Shown: in pieces, positions 34,213-42,719 of the stretch
Layout: each line of letters opens with the position of its first letter
Numbering within the stretch: the first letter of the stretch is position 1
From: Sphingomonas koreensis
GTDB lineage: Bacteria; Pseudomonadota; Alphaproteobacteria; Sphingomonadales; Sphingomonadaceae
Reading direction: 5' to 3'
Assembly (NCBI RefSeq): GCF_002797435.1
Contig: NZ_PGEN01000001.1
Span: 1,734,501-1,798,500 of the forward strand
Length of the DNA: 64,000 bases
Program-made: the position numbers and the translations under genes
The notes under the pieces: generated by a model
What the model saw: only the letters and a program-made list of their open reading frames with translations
What the model was told of the DNA's origin: nothing
The model's database searches: none

Positions 34213-36458
34213 CGTGCGGCCTTCTCACGCAGCTGGACCGACTTGATCGTCCAGAGCGGGTTGTTGCCGTTGCCGGTGAAGGTCATGCACAGGTCCTGCG
34301 CGCCCGTTTGCGGTGTCACCGGCACCGTCAGGCGGGTGAGCGCCGGGCTCGTTGCCTGGGCGAGCGAGACCCAGCCGATCCGTTCGCCCTTGCACCCCGC
34401 GCGGACCTCGAGCTCGCCCGCGGGCGTCGCCGGCTTGGCGCGCGGCGAGATGGGACGGCCATTATTGAGCTGGAAATTGTACGGCACCTGCCCGACTTCG
34501 ACCTCGACCGCGGTAACCGCATCCATCGGCGCTGCTTCATAGATCCAGCACGGTTCGAGGATATTGACGAGGAAGTCGGCGCGCGGCCCTTCCGCCGGCG
34601 CATCGTCGATCAGCGCGAGCGAGTGCGAGGCGCTGCATGCTCTAAGCTCGCGGTCGTCGCGGCGCAGCGCGGCGGCACGGTCGTAGCGTTTGTCGACCGC
34701 CCCGGGCAACCGCTTGCCGCCGCGGAACGCCACCGCCCGCAAGCGGGTGGGGAACGCCACTTCGAGCGGCCCGGCATAGAGGCGCGATGTCGCGCCGGGC
34801 GCACTGCCGTCGGTGGTGTAGCGGATCTCCGACTTGACCTGCGTCGCCAGTTCGACCGTCGCACTCTTCGCGGCGACCGCGCGAACGCGTGCAGAGGGAA
34901 TGAACGCGCTTTCGGCCGGTTTCAGCCCCATCGCCTTCACGCGATCGATCTGCGGGATCAGCCGATCGACGAAGCCGTCGAAATCGCGCCCCTTGCCCAG
35001 CCAGGCGACCTCGGCGAGCGCCGAGAGCCGCGGGAAGATCATGTACGCCGCGCGATCGTCGCCGCGGATATGCTCGCTGAACATCGTCGATTGGATGCCA
35101 AGGATGTGCCGCTGCTGCTCGGCGGTGAGCGAGGGGGGCAGCGGGTCGAACTTGTAGATGTCCTCCAGCGTGTTGGGCTTGCCGCGCCCCGGCCCTTCCG
35201 CTGCGGTGCTGCCCTGGACATGATCGAAATAGAGGTCGGGCGACGGCGCAAGGACCGTGTCGTGCCCGGCCTGCGCGGCAAGCACGGCACCCTTGATCCC
35301 GCGCCACGACATCACCGTCGCATTGGGTGCAAGCCCGCCGTCGATGATCTCGTCCCAGCCGATCAGCTTGCGGCCGCGCGCGGTGAGCAGCTTCTCGACC
35401 CGCTTCATGAACCAGGATTGCACCGCATGCGCGTCCGCCAGCCCCAGCTCGCGCATCCGCTTCTGAACCGCGGGCGACCGCTCCCACTCGGTCGCGACCA
35501 CCTCGTCCCCGCCGACATGGATATAGGCGGACGGGAACAGCTCGGTCACCTCGGCGAAGATGTCGTCGAGGAAGGTGAAAGTCGGCTCCTCGATGTTGAA
35601 CAGCCAGGTGTAGACGCCCCAATCCGAATGGATGCCGTCGGGCACCGGCCCGCTATTGCCCAGCTCCGGATAGGCGCGGATCACCGACAGCACATGGCCC
35701 GGCATCTCGATCTCGGGCACTACCGTGATGTTGCGCGCCGCGGCATAGGCGACGATCTCGCGGATCTGCGCCTTGGTATAGAAGCCGCCGGTGCGCGGGA
35801 GCGGCGGCGCGCCGGGTGCGGTTGCGGGGATGCGCCAGGCGCCGATCTCGGTCAGCTTGGGATATTTGTCGATCTCGATCCGCCATCCCTGATCGTCGAC
35901 CAGATGCCAGTGCAGCGTGTTGAGCTTGTGCGCAGCCATTGCGTCGATCAGCTTCTTGACGAACTCGGGCGACTGGAAGTGCCGCGCGCTGTCGAGCATG
36001 AAGCCGCGCCACTTGAAACGCGGCGCATCCGAGACGGTGACCGCGGGCACCTCACCGCCGGGCGCTGTCGCCAGCTGCCACAGCGTGACGGCACCGTGGA
36101 AGAAACCGGCATCATCGCTGGCGCGAATGAGCGCGCCAGTCGCTGAAGTGGTCAGGCGATAGCCCTCGCTCGGCAGTCCTGCGACACGCTCGAACAAGAC
36201 TGTCGGCGCGCCCGCCTTCGCCCTGGCCGGAAGCCCTAGCCCGTTGCGCAACCACACCGCCGCCTTCTCCGCCCCGGCATCGCCCGAAGGCGTCTGGATC
36301 GCCAGCCCGTCGGCAAGACGGAACCCTTTGCCTGCTGACGACGCCTCAAGCGGCTGGGGAAGCAGCGGCAACGCATGCTGCGCCTGAGCCGGCGCGATCA
36401 GGGCAATGGCCGCGACGGCCCCTGCAAGAAAACTCCGTGCGCCAACCGGTGCCGCCAT
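34209..36458 (-). CDS. Beta-N-acetylhexosaminidase, GH20
   Basis: 749 residues with a signal peptide ending PAQAQ. A GH20b N-terminal domain (~30-145) precedes the catalytic barrel (RGFMLDSARHF at 151-161; HVGGDE at 314-319 with the catalytic Asp-Glu pair). A C-terminal beta region contains FN3-like and carbohydrate-binding-like segments. It cleaves terminal GlcNAc/GalNAc from chitin-, glycan- or peptidoglycan-derived chains in the periplasm. It is first gene of its operon, divergent from the enolase-superfamily gene; the 216-base gap carries two inverted repeats. Confidence 0.92.
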   Translation of the reverse strand: MAAPVGARSFLAGAVAAIALIAPAQAQHALPLLPQPLEASSAGKGFRLADGLAIQTPSGDAGAEKAAVWLRNGLGLPARAKAGAPTVLFERVAGLPSEGYRLTTSATGALIRASDDAGFFHGAVTLWQLATAPGGEVPAVTVSDAPRFKWRGFMLDSARHFQSPEFVKKLIDAMAAHKLNTLHWHLVDDQGWRIEIDKYPKLTEIGAWRIPATAPGAPPLPRTGGFYTKAQIREIVAYAAARNITVVPEIEMPGHVLSVIRAYPELGNSGPVPDGIHSDWGVYTWLFNIEEPTFTFLDDIFAEVTELFPSAYIHVGGDEVVATEWERSPAVQKRMRELGLADAHAVQSWFMKRVEKLLTARGRKLIGWDEIIDGGLAPNATVMSWRGIKGAVLAAQAGHDTVLAPSPDLYFDHVQGSTAAEGPGRGKPNTLEDIYKFDPLPPSLTAEQQRHILGIQSTMFSEHIRGDDRAAYMIFPRLSALAEVAWLGKGRDFDGFVDRLIPQIDRVKAMGLKPAESAFIPSARVRAVAAKSATVELATQVKSEIRYTTDGSAPGATSRLYAGPLEVAFPTRLRAVAFRGGKRLPGAVDKRYDRAAALRRDDRELRACSASHSLALIDDAPAEGPRADFLVNILEPCWIYEAAPMDAVTAVEVEVGQVPYNFQLNNGRPISPRAKPATPAGELEVRAGCKGERIGWVSLAQATSPALTRLTVPVTPQTGAQDLCMTFTGNGNNPLWTIKSVQLREKAAR

Positions 36459-36493
36459 GCCTCACTCTCCCTTTTACATATCCAATCTAATAC

Positions 36494-36530
36494 CTTTCAT
36501 GTGTGCACATCGAGGCGCGCAGCATGAAAG
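36494..36530. promoter_or_regulatory. Inverted repeat near hexosaminidase promoter
   Basis: CTTTCATG at 36494-36501 and CATGAAAG at 36523-36530: perfect 8-bp arms, 21-base spacer, 36 bases upstream of the hexosaminidase start. Possible operator or promoter-loop element. Confidence 0.35.
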
Positions 36531-36601
36531 CGTAGCCGACCGGGCATTCTGCGCAGCTTTCTAAGCTGGCGATCCGCATTTTGCTAGCGGTTTGGTATAA
36601 A

Positions 36602-36626
36602 TTGGTTATGCTGTTTGCGTAACCAA
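36602..36626. promoter_or_regulatory. Inverted repeat upstream of the enolase-superfamily operon
   Basis: TTGGTTA-N11-TAACCAA, perfect 7-bp arms, 48 bases before the gene at 36675. It fits the T-N11-A type seen at LysR sites, but no LysR gene lies in the window. Confidence 0.4.
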
Positions 36627-36674
36627 AGACCCCGCGCCAGCCAGCGGACGCGGCAATTCGGGAGATGTGAAGGC

Positions 36675-37829
36675 ATGCGTGCAGGCACCGGCGACGATCC
36701 GGTCATCGTCAAGTTCGAGTTCAACGAAGTGGTCGTTCCCGCCAAGCCCGGGATGATCAGTTCCGAAACGCTGGCCAAGCCGCTGCATATGCTCCCCGTG
36801 GGCGGCAAGGCAGCATGGAGCGTCCAGTTCGACGCGCTGCCCAAGCTGGTCGTACGCATGACGCTGGCCAATGGCGTCGTCGCACTCGGCGAATTCTATC
36901 GCGACCACGAATGGTCGCGGATCGAGGCGATCGCCGACGGCCTGCTCGGCGTCAACATCGCCGACCTGACCCTGCAGGAACTGCCGCTGCCGCTGGTGCG
37001 CGAGTTCGACGGGTTCGAGCTGGCGATCTGGGACGGCTGGGCCAAGACCCTCGGCCTGCCCCTCCACCGCCTGCTCGGCGGCCCGGTACGCGAGAAGGTG
37101 CTGTGTCATGCCTGGTCGAGCCACCGCACGCTCGACGAGATCGGGCCCTGGGTCCGCGCCTATCAGGATCAGGGCTATCACAGCATCAAGCTCAAGGCTG
37201 ATCTGGAAGACGATGTCGTCGGCCTGTGCGAGCAGATCGCGGTGCATGCGCACGGCATGAAGGTGGTGTTCGACCCCAACCAGCGCTGGGAGAATATGGC
37301 TTCGGCCAAGCTGCGCATCCGCGGGCTGGAGCAGGTCGGCAATGTCCAGCTGCTCGAGGATCCGATCCCGAAATGGATGATCCCCGACTATGCCGATCTG
37401 TGCCGCTTCTCGTCGATCCCGATCACGCAGCACATCGCCCTCCCCTATATCTATCAGGGCCAGCGCGTTCACGACATCATCGCGCTGATCCAGCAGCGCG
37501 CAGCCGACGGGTTCAACTTCAACGCCGGCCTCGCCAAATTCGCGCAGCTCAACGCCATCGCGGAAGCTGCCAACCTCTGGTGCTTCCACGGATCGGAGGT
37601 CGATCTCGGCATCCTCGAGGCGATGTACCTTCACCAGTCGATCGCCGCGAAGAGCTGCGTCTGGTCGAGCGACATCTTCGGACGGTTGATCCGCGAGCAT
37701 GACCTGCTCGAAACGCCCCTCCGCTTCGAGCCGCCTTACGCCTTCGTGCCCGAAGGCCCCGGCCTCGGCGTCTCGCTCGATCCGGCAGCATTGGAACGCT
37801 ACGGCGTCCGTCACGAGGTTTTCGCATGA
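36675..37829 (+). CDS. Mandelate racemase/muconate lactonising enzyme family protein
   Basis: 384 residues, enolase superfamily. Seen: SIKLKADLE (KxK), VVFDPNQRWEN (metal Asp) and LLEDPIP (metal Glu). At the third metal position, where acidic residues are usual, the sequence reads ITQHIALP, so that ligand or the base chemistry is unusual. It may be a sugar-acid dehydratase-like enzyme; substrate unknown. ATG 36675 follows AAGG. It leads a tight operon: the stop overlaps the RidA start (ATGA), which overlaps the creatininase-family start in the same way. Confidence 0.8.
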   Translation: MRAGTGDDPVIVKFEFNEVVVPAKPGMISSETLAKPLHMLPVGGKAAWSVQFDALPKLVVRMTLANGVVALGEFYRDHEWSRIEAIADGLLGVNIADLTLQELPLPLVREFDGFELAIWDGWAKTLGLPLHRLLGGPVREKVLCHAWSSHRTLDEIGPWVRAYQDQGYHSIKLKADLEDDVVGLCEQIAVHAHGMKVVFDPNQRWENMASAKLRIRGLEQVGNVQLLEDPIPKWMIPDYADLCRFSSIPITQHIALPYIYQGQRVHDIIALIQQRAADGFNFNAGLAKFAQLNAIAEAANLWCFHGSEVDLGILEAMYLHQSIAAKSCVWSSDIFGRLIREHDLLETPLRFEPPYAFVPEGPGLGVSLDPAALERYGVRHEVFA

Positions 37830-38212
37830 GCAGCATCATCCCGGTTCCGTCGGAACAACATGTCACCGCCGGCCCCTATACGCCCGTGCTCAAGATCAGC
37901 CGCGACGCCGATCTCGTCCTGATCTCCGGCCAGGCGCCGCTGAACCTCGCGGGCGAGGTGATCGGCGACACGATCGAGGAACAGGCGCGCGTCACGCTGG
38001 AGAATTGCCGCAAACAGCTTGCCGCCGCGGGCGCTGACTTCTCGAACGTGTTCAAGGTCAATGTCTATCTGACCGACCTGGCCGACTGGCCGCGCTTCAA
38101 CGTGGTGTATCGCGAAATCATGCCCCAGCCCTTTCCGGCGCGGACCGCGATCGGCTGCGCGCTGCTCGACGCATTCCAGGTCGAGATCGAGATGTGGGCA
38201 GCGGTTCCATGA
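37826..38212 (+). CDS. RidA-family protein
   Basis: 128 residues, the normal RidA length. Family features are SGQAPLN, KVNVYLTDL, the arginine in PARTAIG and the C-terminal glutamate in VEIEMWA. RidA proteins hydrolyse reactive enamine/imine intermediates, or other C-N bonds in subfamilies. It overlaps both neighbours by 4 bases. Its place suggests that the enolase-superfamily or creatininase-family partner works on a nitrogen-containing compound. Confidence 0.88.
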   Translation: MSSIIPVPSEQHVTAGPYTPVLKISRDADLVLISGQAPLNLAGEVIGDTIEEQARVTLENCRKQLAAAGADFSNVFKVNVYLTDLADWPRFNVVYREIMPQPFPARTAIGCALLDAFQVEIEMWAAVP

Positions 38213-38967
38213 AGTGGCAGGAACTCAGCAGCCCGCGGCTCGACGCGGTCGACCGCAACACGCCGGTGATCTTCAACATCGCTGCGATCGAGCAGCACGG
38301 CCCGCATCTTCCGCTCGACACCGACGCGCTGATCGGCCGGCATTTCACCGACAGGATCGATGCAGAACTCGGCGATCAGGTGCTCATCCTGCCGCAACTC
38401 CCGGTGTGCTGCTCGCGCCACCACATGGCGTTTGCGGGCACGCTGACCGTGCGGCACGAGACGTTCCTCGCCTATATCACCGACCTGCTCGGCTCGGTGG
38501 CAGCGCACGGCTTCCGCAACATCGTGATCTTCAACAGCCATGGCGGCAATCTCGCCATCGGTCAGGTCGTGCTCGAATCCTTCGGCAACGATCACCCCGA
38601 GGTCGAGCTGTTCATGCTCACCTGGTGGAAGATCGCCGCCGAGGAACTGGCGAAGATCCAGGAAACCGAATTCGGCGGCGTGGGTCATGCCTGCGAGTTC
38701 GAGACCTCGCTGGTCCAGATGATCGCACCGGAGCTGGTCGAGATCGACGTCGCGGTCGATCAGCTGCCCGTCCACGACTTCCACTGGGCCGCGGCCGACC
38801 TGCTCAACGCGGGGCGTGCGGCACATCACCGCAACATGCACCAGTTGAGCAACGGCACCGGCGTGTCGGGCTGCCCGTCCAAGGCATCGCCGGGCAAGGG
38901 TCAGGCGATCTCGGACGCCGTGACCCGCGCCGCGGTCTCGATGCTGCGCGATATCCGGGGCATTTAG
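38209..38967 (+). CDS. Creatininase-family amidohydrolase
   Basis: 252 residues. Metal-binding blocks of the creatininase fold are clear: IEQHGPHLPLDTD, SHGGN and GHACEFETS. Family members cleave cyclic or linear amides (creatinine, formamidopyrimidines). It is third gene of the enolase-RidA-creatininase operon. The stop overlaps by 4 bases the stop of the convergent DJ-1 gene. The substrate is not predictable, but the operon suggests a lactam or amide freed from an amino-sugar or amino-acid derivative. Confidence 0.85.
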   Translation: MKWQELSSPRLDAVDRNTPVIFNIAAIEQHGPHLPLDTDALIGRHFTDRIDAELGDQVLILPQLPVCCSRHHMAFAGTLTVRHETFLAYITDLLGSVAAHGFRNIVIFNSHGGNLAIGQVVLESFGNDHPEVELFMLTWWKIAAEELAKIQETEFGGVGHACEFETSLVQMIAPELVEIDVAVDQLPVHDFHWAAADLLNAGRAAHHRNMHQLSNGTGVSGCPSKASPGKGQAISDAVTRAAVSMLRDIRGI

Positions 38968-39827
38968 CCGCGCAGTTTCTCGCCCGCGATCCGCGATTTC
39001 TCGCGGGCGCGGGCGACGATGGCCGCACGGCTGGCCGTGATCCGCTCGGTGATCGCCGCCGGCGCGGTGTCGGGCCTGCCGGCGTTGAACGGCGGCTCGG
39101 GCGCATATTCGATCGTCAGCTGATACGCCTGCGCCTCCTCCGGACTGCGCAGCAACGAAGCCAGGGTCAAGGCGAAGTCGATTCCCGCCGTCACCCCCCC
39201 GCCAGTGATGCGATTACGGTCGATGCAAACGCGCTCGCTCGACGGAATCCCGCCCATCAGCGCCACCAGCTCGCGCACCGTCCAGTGGCTCGCCGCGCGA
39301 TAGCCGCGCAGCAGGCCGGCAGCGCCCAGCAACAGCGATCCGGTGCAGTCGCTGGTGACGTAGCGCGCGGACTTGCCATGATGCGCGAAGAATTCGACGA
39401 CCTCGGGGTCGTCCATCATGTCCAGCGTCCCGCCGAGCCCGCCCGGCGCGAACAGCACATCCAGCTTCTCCGGACAGTCGCGCAACGTCGTGCTCGGCGT
39501 CACCGCGATCCCAACCTCGCTCATCACCGGATCGAGCGTCTTCCAGACGAGGTGGATTTCGCTGTGCATGATATTGAACACGGTCAGCGGCCCGACCAGG
39601 TCCTGAAGCACCATCTTGGGGTGGACGAGCATCGCGATCTTCGGACGGCCGGGCCCCGCGCCCTTGGCGCCCAGCATCCCGTGCAACGGCTGCGCATGCC
39701 CGCCCGACTGCGCCACCGCCGCGCTGCTGCCCAGCGTCATCGCGGCGCCCGACAGCCCTGCGGCGCCCAGCGTCTGCAGGAACCGGCGGCGGTCCGCATT
39801 CGACTGGCAGATATTCTCGATCTCCAC
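38964..39827 (-). CDS. DJ-1/PfpI-family protein with Tat signal
   Basis: 287 residues from a GTG start at 39827, preceded by GGGAGA. The N terminus carries a twin-arginine-type signal (ADRRRFLQTLGAAG), so it is probably exported folded. The rest is a DJ-1/PfpI domain with the nucleophile cysteine in VTSDCTGSLLLG and blocks shared with isonitrile hydratase-like proteins (RNRITGGGVTAGIDFAL). It lies downstream of the GlxA regulator on the same strand (85-base gap). Function unknown. Confidence 0.8.
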   Translation of the reverse strand: MEIENICQSNADRRRFLQTLGAAGLSGAAMTLGSSAAVAQSGGHAQPLHGMLGAKGAGPGRPKIAMLVHPKMVLQDLVGPLTVFNIMHSEIHLVWKTLDPVMSEVGIAVTPSTTLRDCPEKLDVLFAPGGLGGTLDMMDDPEVVEFFAHHGKSARYVTSDCTGSLLLGAAGLLRGYRAASHWTVRELVALMGGIPSSERVCIDRNRITGGGVTAGIDFALTLASLLRSPEEAQAYQLTIEYAPEPPFNAGRPDTAPAAITERITASRAAIVARAREKSRIAGEKLRG

Positions 39828-39912
39828 GGCAAGTCTCCCGATCCGTTCGCGCCCTTCGCGCTCGTCGGTCCGGATAGGTCCGCCCCAATCCGGCCGAAAG
39901 GACAACCAGCCG

Positions 39913-40902
39913 TCAAATCCTGCCAGCGGCTCCCGTGGCGCGCGCCGCGAAGCGCTGACGATAGTCGAGCGGGTTGACCCCGAACCGGCGCAGGAAGACG
40001 CGACGCAGATTCTGCTCGTCGCCAAAGCCCGCCGCGGCTGCGACCTGCTTGAGCGACAGTCCGCTCGCCTCGAGCAGTCCGGTCGCGGCCTCGACCCGCA
40101 TCGCCTCGACCGCACGCGCGGGGGTCATGCCGGTCGCTGCCGCATAGGCGCGCGCGAACGAACGTTCGGCCATGCCGGCGCGCGCCGCCAGCCGTTCGAC
40201 ACGCAGGTCTCCTCCCAGATTCTCGCGCATCCAGCCATGGAGTTCGGCAAAGCCGTCGCCGGAACCGCTCTGGAGCAGCAGGGGGACGGAGAATTGCGCC
40301 TGCCCGCCCGGCCGCTTCATGAACACCACCAGCCGCCGCGCCGCCTCGATCGCGGCGCGATGACCATAGTCCTGCTCGATCAGCGCCAGCGTCAGGTCGA
40401 TCCCCGCCGTGACCCCGGCCGAGGTCCAGAGCTTGCCGTCGTTGACGAAGATCGAATCGGGTTCGACCGCGATCTGCGGATGATCGTGCGCCAGCCGCGA
40501 TGCCCAATGCCAATGTGTGGTTGCGCGCCGCCCGTCGAGCAGCCCGGTTGCGGCGAGCACGAATGCGCCGGCGCAGATCGAACAGATGCGGCGCAGGTCC
40601 GGGGCATGGGCAGCGATCCATTCGACCAGCGCGTCCGGTACGATCGGGCTGCCCCCGGCGCTGCCTCCGCCGACGATCACCGTGTCGATCCCGCACGGAT
40701 CGATGTCTGCCAACACCCGGGTGACGATCGGCATCCGCGCCGTGGTCTGGATTTCGCCGCCCTTCGCCGATGCGACGATCGTCTCATACCGTTCGGGCGC
40801 GCCTCGATGCGGCTCGCTGGCCTCGAGCGCCTGCAGCGGGCCGCTGATGTCCAGCAGGTTGATCCCGTCAAAGGCGAGGACAAGCGTGCGGATCGGGCGC
40901 AT
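39913..40902 (-). CDS. GlxA-family transcriptional regulator (DJ-1 domain + AraC HTH)
   Basis: 329 residues. An N-terminal DJ-1/PfpI-like sensor (GPLQALEASE, ICSICAGAFVLAATG) is followed by an AraC-type DNA-binding domain in the last ~100 residues (RLAARAGMAERSFARAY, VAAAAGFGDEQNLRRVF). ATG 40902 has AGGAG before it. It diverges from the ThDP-enzyme gene; the 149-base gap holds a pair of the 17-bp palindromes found across the right part of the window, so this regulator may itself be under that control. Confidence 0.88.
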   Translation of the reverse strand: MRPIRTLVLAFDGINLLDISGPLQALEASEPHRGAPERYETIVASAKGGEIQTTARMPIVTRVLADIDPCGIDTVIVGGGSAGGSPIVPDALVEWIAAHAPDLRRICSICAGAFVLAATGLLDGRRATTHWHWASRLAHDHPQIAVEPDSIFVNDGKLWTSAGVTAGIDLTLALIEQDYGHRAAIEAARRLVVFMKRPGGQAQFSVPLLLQSGSGDGFAELHGWMRENLGGDLRVERLAARAGMAERSFARAYAAATGMTPARAVEAMRVEAATGLLEASGLSLKQVAAAAGFGDEQNLRRVFLRRFGVNPLDYRQRFAARATGAAGRI

Positions 40903-40997
40903 TGCGGCTCCTGAGATGGACGCGATCACCGATGGACAGGGCGTCACGCTTCATGGGACAGGATAGCCGCCTCACGAGAGAAACGCCATTGCAATTG

Positions 40998-41034
40998 ATC
41001 ACGATATACGCAACATAGTCTCGTATTGTGAAAC
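40998..41034. promoter_or_regulatory. Tandem 17-bp palindromes, pair A
   Basis: ATCACG-ATATA-CGCAAC (40998-41014) and GTCTCG-TATTG-TGAAAC (41018-41034), start-to-start 20 bp. Located between the GlxA regulator and the ThDP-enzyme gene; the second copy ends 17 bases before the GTG at 41052. Confidence 0.5.
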
Positions 41035-41051
41035 AAACAGGGGTTTGAACG

Positions 41052-42719
41052 GTGAGTCTGGACCAGCGGACGAAGGCAGAAAATGTGAGCGCGACGCGCG
41101 GAACCGGTGGCGATGCGCTGGTGGCTGGCCTGCATCGCTGGGGCGTGGACACGTTCTTCGGCGTTCCCGGCGTCCAGCTCGACGAGCTGTTCGACGGGCT
41201 TCAGCGCGGCGGCGGCGATATCCGCGTCGTCCATAGCCGCCACGAACAGGGCGCAGCCTATATGGCGCTCGGCTATGCGATGGTGACCGGCAAGCCCGGC
41301 GTCTGCGCCGTTGTCCCCGGCCCCGGCTTGCTCAATGCAGGTGCGGCGCTCTCCACCGCCTATGCCTGCAACGCCCGCGTCCTGTGCCTCACCAGCACGG
41401 TCAACAGCGCGCTGATCGACCGCCGCTATGGCGCGCTGCACGAGATCAACGATCAGGACGGCCTGCTGCGCAGCCTGACCAAGTGGAGCGCGCGCGCGAC
41501 TCATGCGAGCGAGATTCCCGGCCTGCTCGACGAGGCGTTCCGCCAGTTGCTGACCGGGCGTCCGCGCCCGGTGGCGCTCGAGATTCCGCCCGACATCCTC
41601 GCCCAGACCGGCTTCTTCACCTATCCCGACGCCCTGCCCTCGCTCGCCAATCCGCTCGCCGATCCCGCGGCGATCGAACAGGCCGCGACGCTCATCGCCG
41701 GCGCCCGCAATCCGATGATCGTCGTCGGCAGCGGCGCGCAGGAAGCGGGCCGTGAAGTCCGTGCGCTCGCCGAGCTTATCCAGGCGCCGATCGTCAGCCG
41801 CCATATGGGCCGCGGCGTGGTGCGTTCGGACGACGACTACGCGCTCCCCGCCGCCGCGGCACTCCCGCACTGGCCCGATGTCGATGTCGTCATCGGCATC
41901 GGATCGCGTCTGACCCAGCTGCGTGAATGGGGCATGGGTGGCGGCCTCAAGGTCGTCCATATCGATCTCGACCAATCGGAGATCAACCGCATCGCCCCGC
42001 CCGCCGTCGGCATCGTCGCCGATGCGGCCGAAGCGACCGCGAAGCTCGTCGACGCGCTCGCGGAAAAGAACCTCTCGCCCGCACCGCGTACTGCCGAATT
42101 CGCCGCGATCCGCGCGGCGTTCCGCGAAGAGGTCGCTACCGAAATCCAGCCGCAGGTCGGCTATCTCGACGTCATCCGCGCGGCGATGGCCGAGGACGAT
42201 GTCTTCGTCGATGAGATGACCCAGGTCGGCTATGCCTCGCGCTACGCGCTGCCGGTCTACACGCCGCGAACCTATGTCAATTCGAGCTATCAGGGCACGC
42301 TGGGCTATGGCTTCGCCACCGCGCTCGGCGCGCAGGTCGGCGCGGGCAAGCGGCGCGTGATCTCGGTCAACGGCGATGGCGGCTTCATGTACACCATGCC
42401 CGAGCTGGCGACCGCGGTGCTGCATCGCATCCCGCTGATCGCGATCGTGTTCAACGACGGCAATTTCGGAAATGTCCGCCGCATCCAGGCCAACAAATAT
42501 GGCGGCCGCCTGATCGCATCGAACCTGCACAATCCCGATTTCGTCGCGCTCGCGCACAGCTTCGGCGTCGCGGGTCTGAAGGCGGAGGGTCCCGAAGGCC
42601 TCGCCACCGCGCTGGAAACTGCGCGCGGGCTGGAAGGGCCGGTGCTGATCGAGGTGCCGATGAACCTCGAAGCGACGCCGTCGCCCTGGAAGCATGTCCA
42701 TGGCCGCAAGGTCCGCTGA
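41052..42719 (+). CDS. Thiamine-diphosphate-dependent enzyme (acetolactate synthase/decarboxylase family)
   Basis: 555 residues with the three-domain ThDP fold: N-terminal domain with the catalytic glutamate (SRHEQGAAYMA), middle domain (~195-330), and C-terminal cofactor domain (NGDGGFMYTMPELA, then FNDGNFG). It could decarboxylate a 2-keto acid or join two; no acetolactate-synthase small subunit is nearby. The start is GTG 41052 behind AGGGG. It overlaps the ArgE-type gene by 26 bases. With the aromatic aminotransferase in this cluster, an aryl-pyruvate decarboxylase role is possible but unproven. Confidence 0.82.
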   Translation: MSLDQRTKAENVSATRGTGGDALVAGLHRWGVDTFFGVPGVQLDELFDGLQRGGGDIRVVHSRHEQGAAYMALGYAMVTGKPGVCAVVPGPGLLNAGAALSTAYACNARVLCLTSTVNSALIDRRYGALHEINDQDGLLRSLTKWSARATHASEIPGLLDEAFRQLLTGRPRPVALEIPPDILAQTGFFTYPDALPSLANPLADPAAIEQAATLIAGARNPMIVVGSGAQEAGREVRALAELIQAPIVSRHMGRGVVRSDDDYALPAAAALPHWPDVDVVIGIGSRLTQLREWGMGGGLKVVHIDLDQSEINRIAPPAVGIVADAAEATAKLVDALAEKNLSPAPRTAEFAAIRAAFREEVATEIQPQVGYLDVIRAAMAEDDVFVDEMTQVGYASRYALPVYTPRTYVNSSYQGTLGYGFATALGAQVGAGKRRVISVNGDGGFMYTMPELATAVLHRIPLIAIVFNDGNFGNVRRIQANKYGGRLIASNLHNPDFVALAHSFGVAGLKAEGPEGLATALETARGLEGPVLIEVPMNLEATPSPWKHVHGRKVR

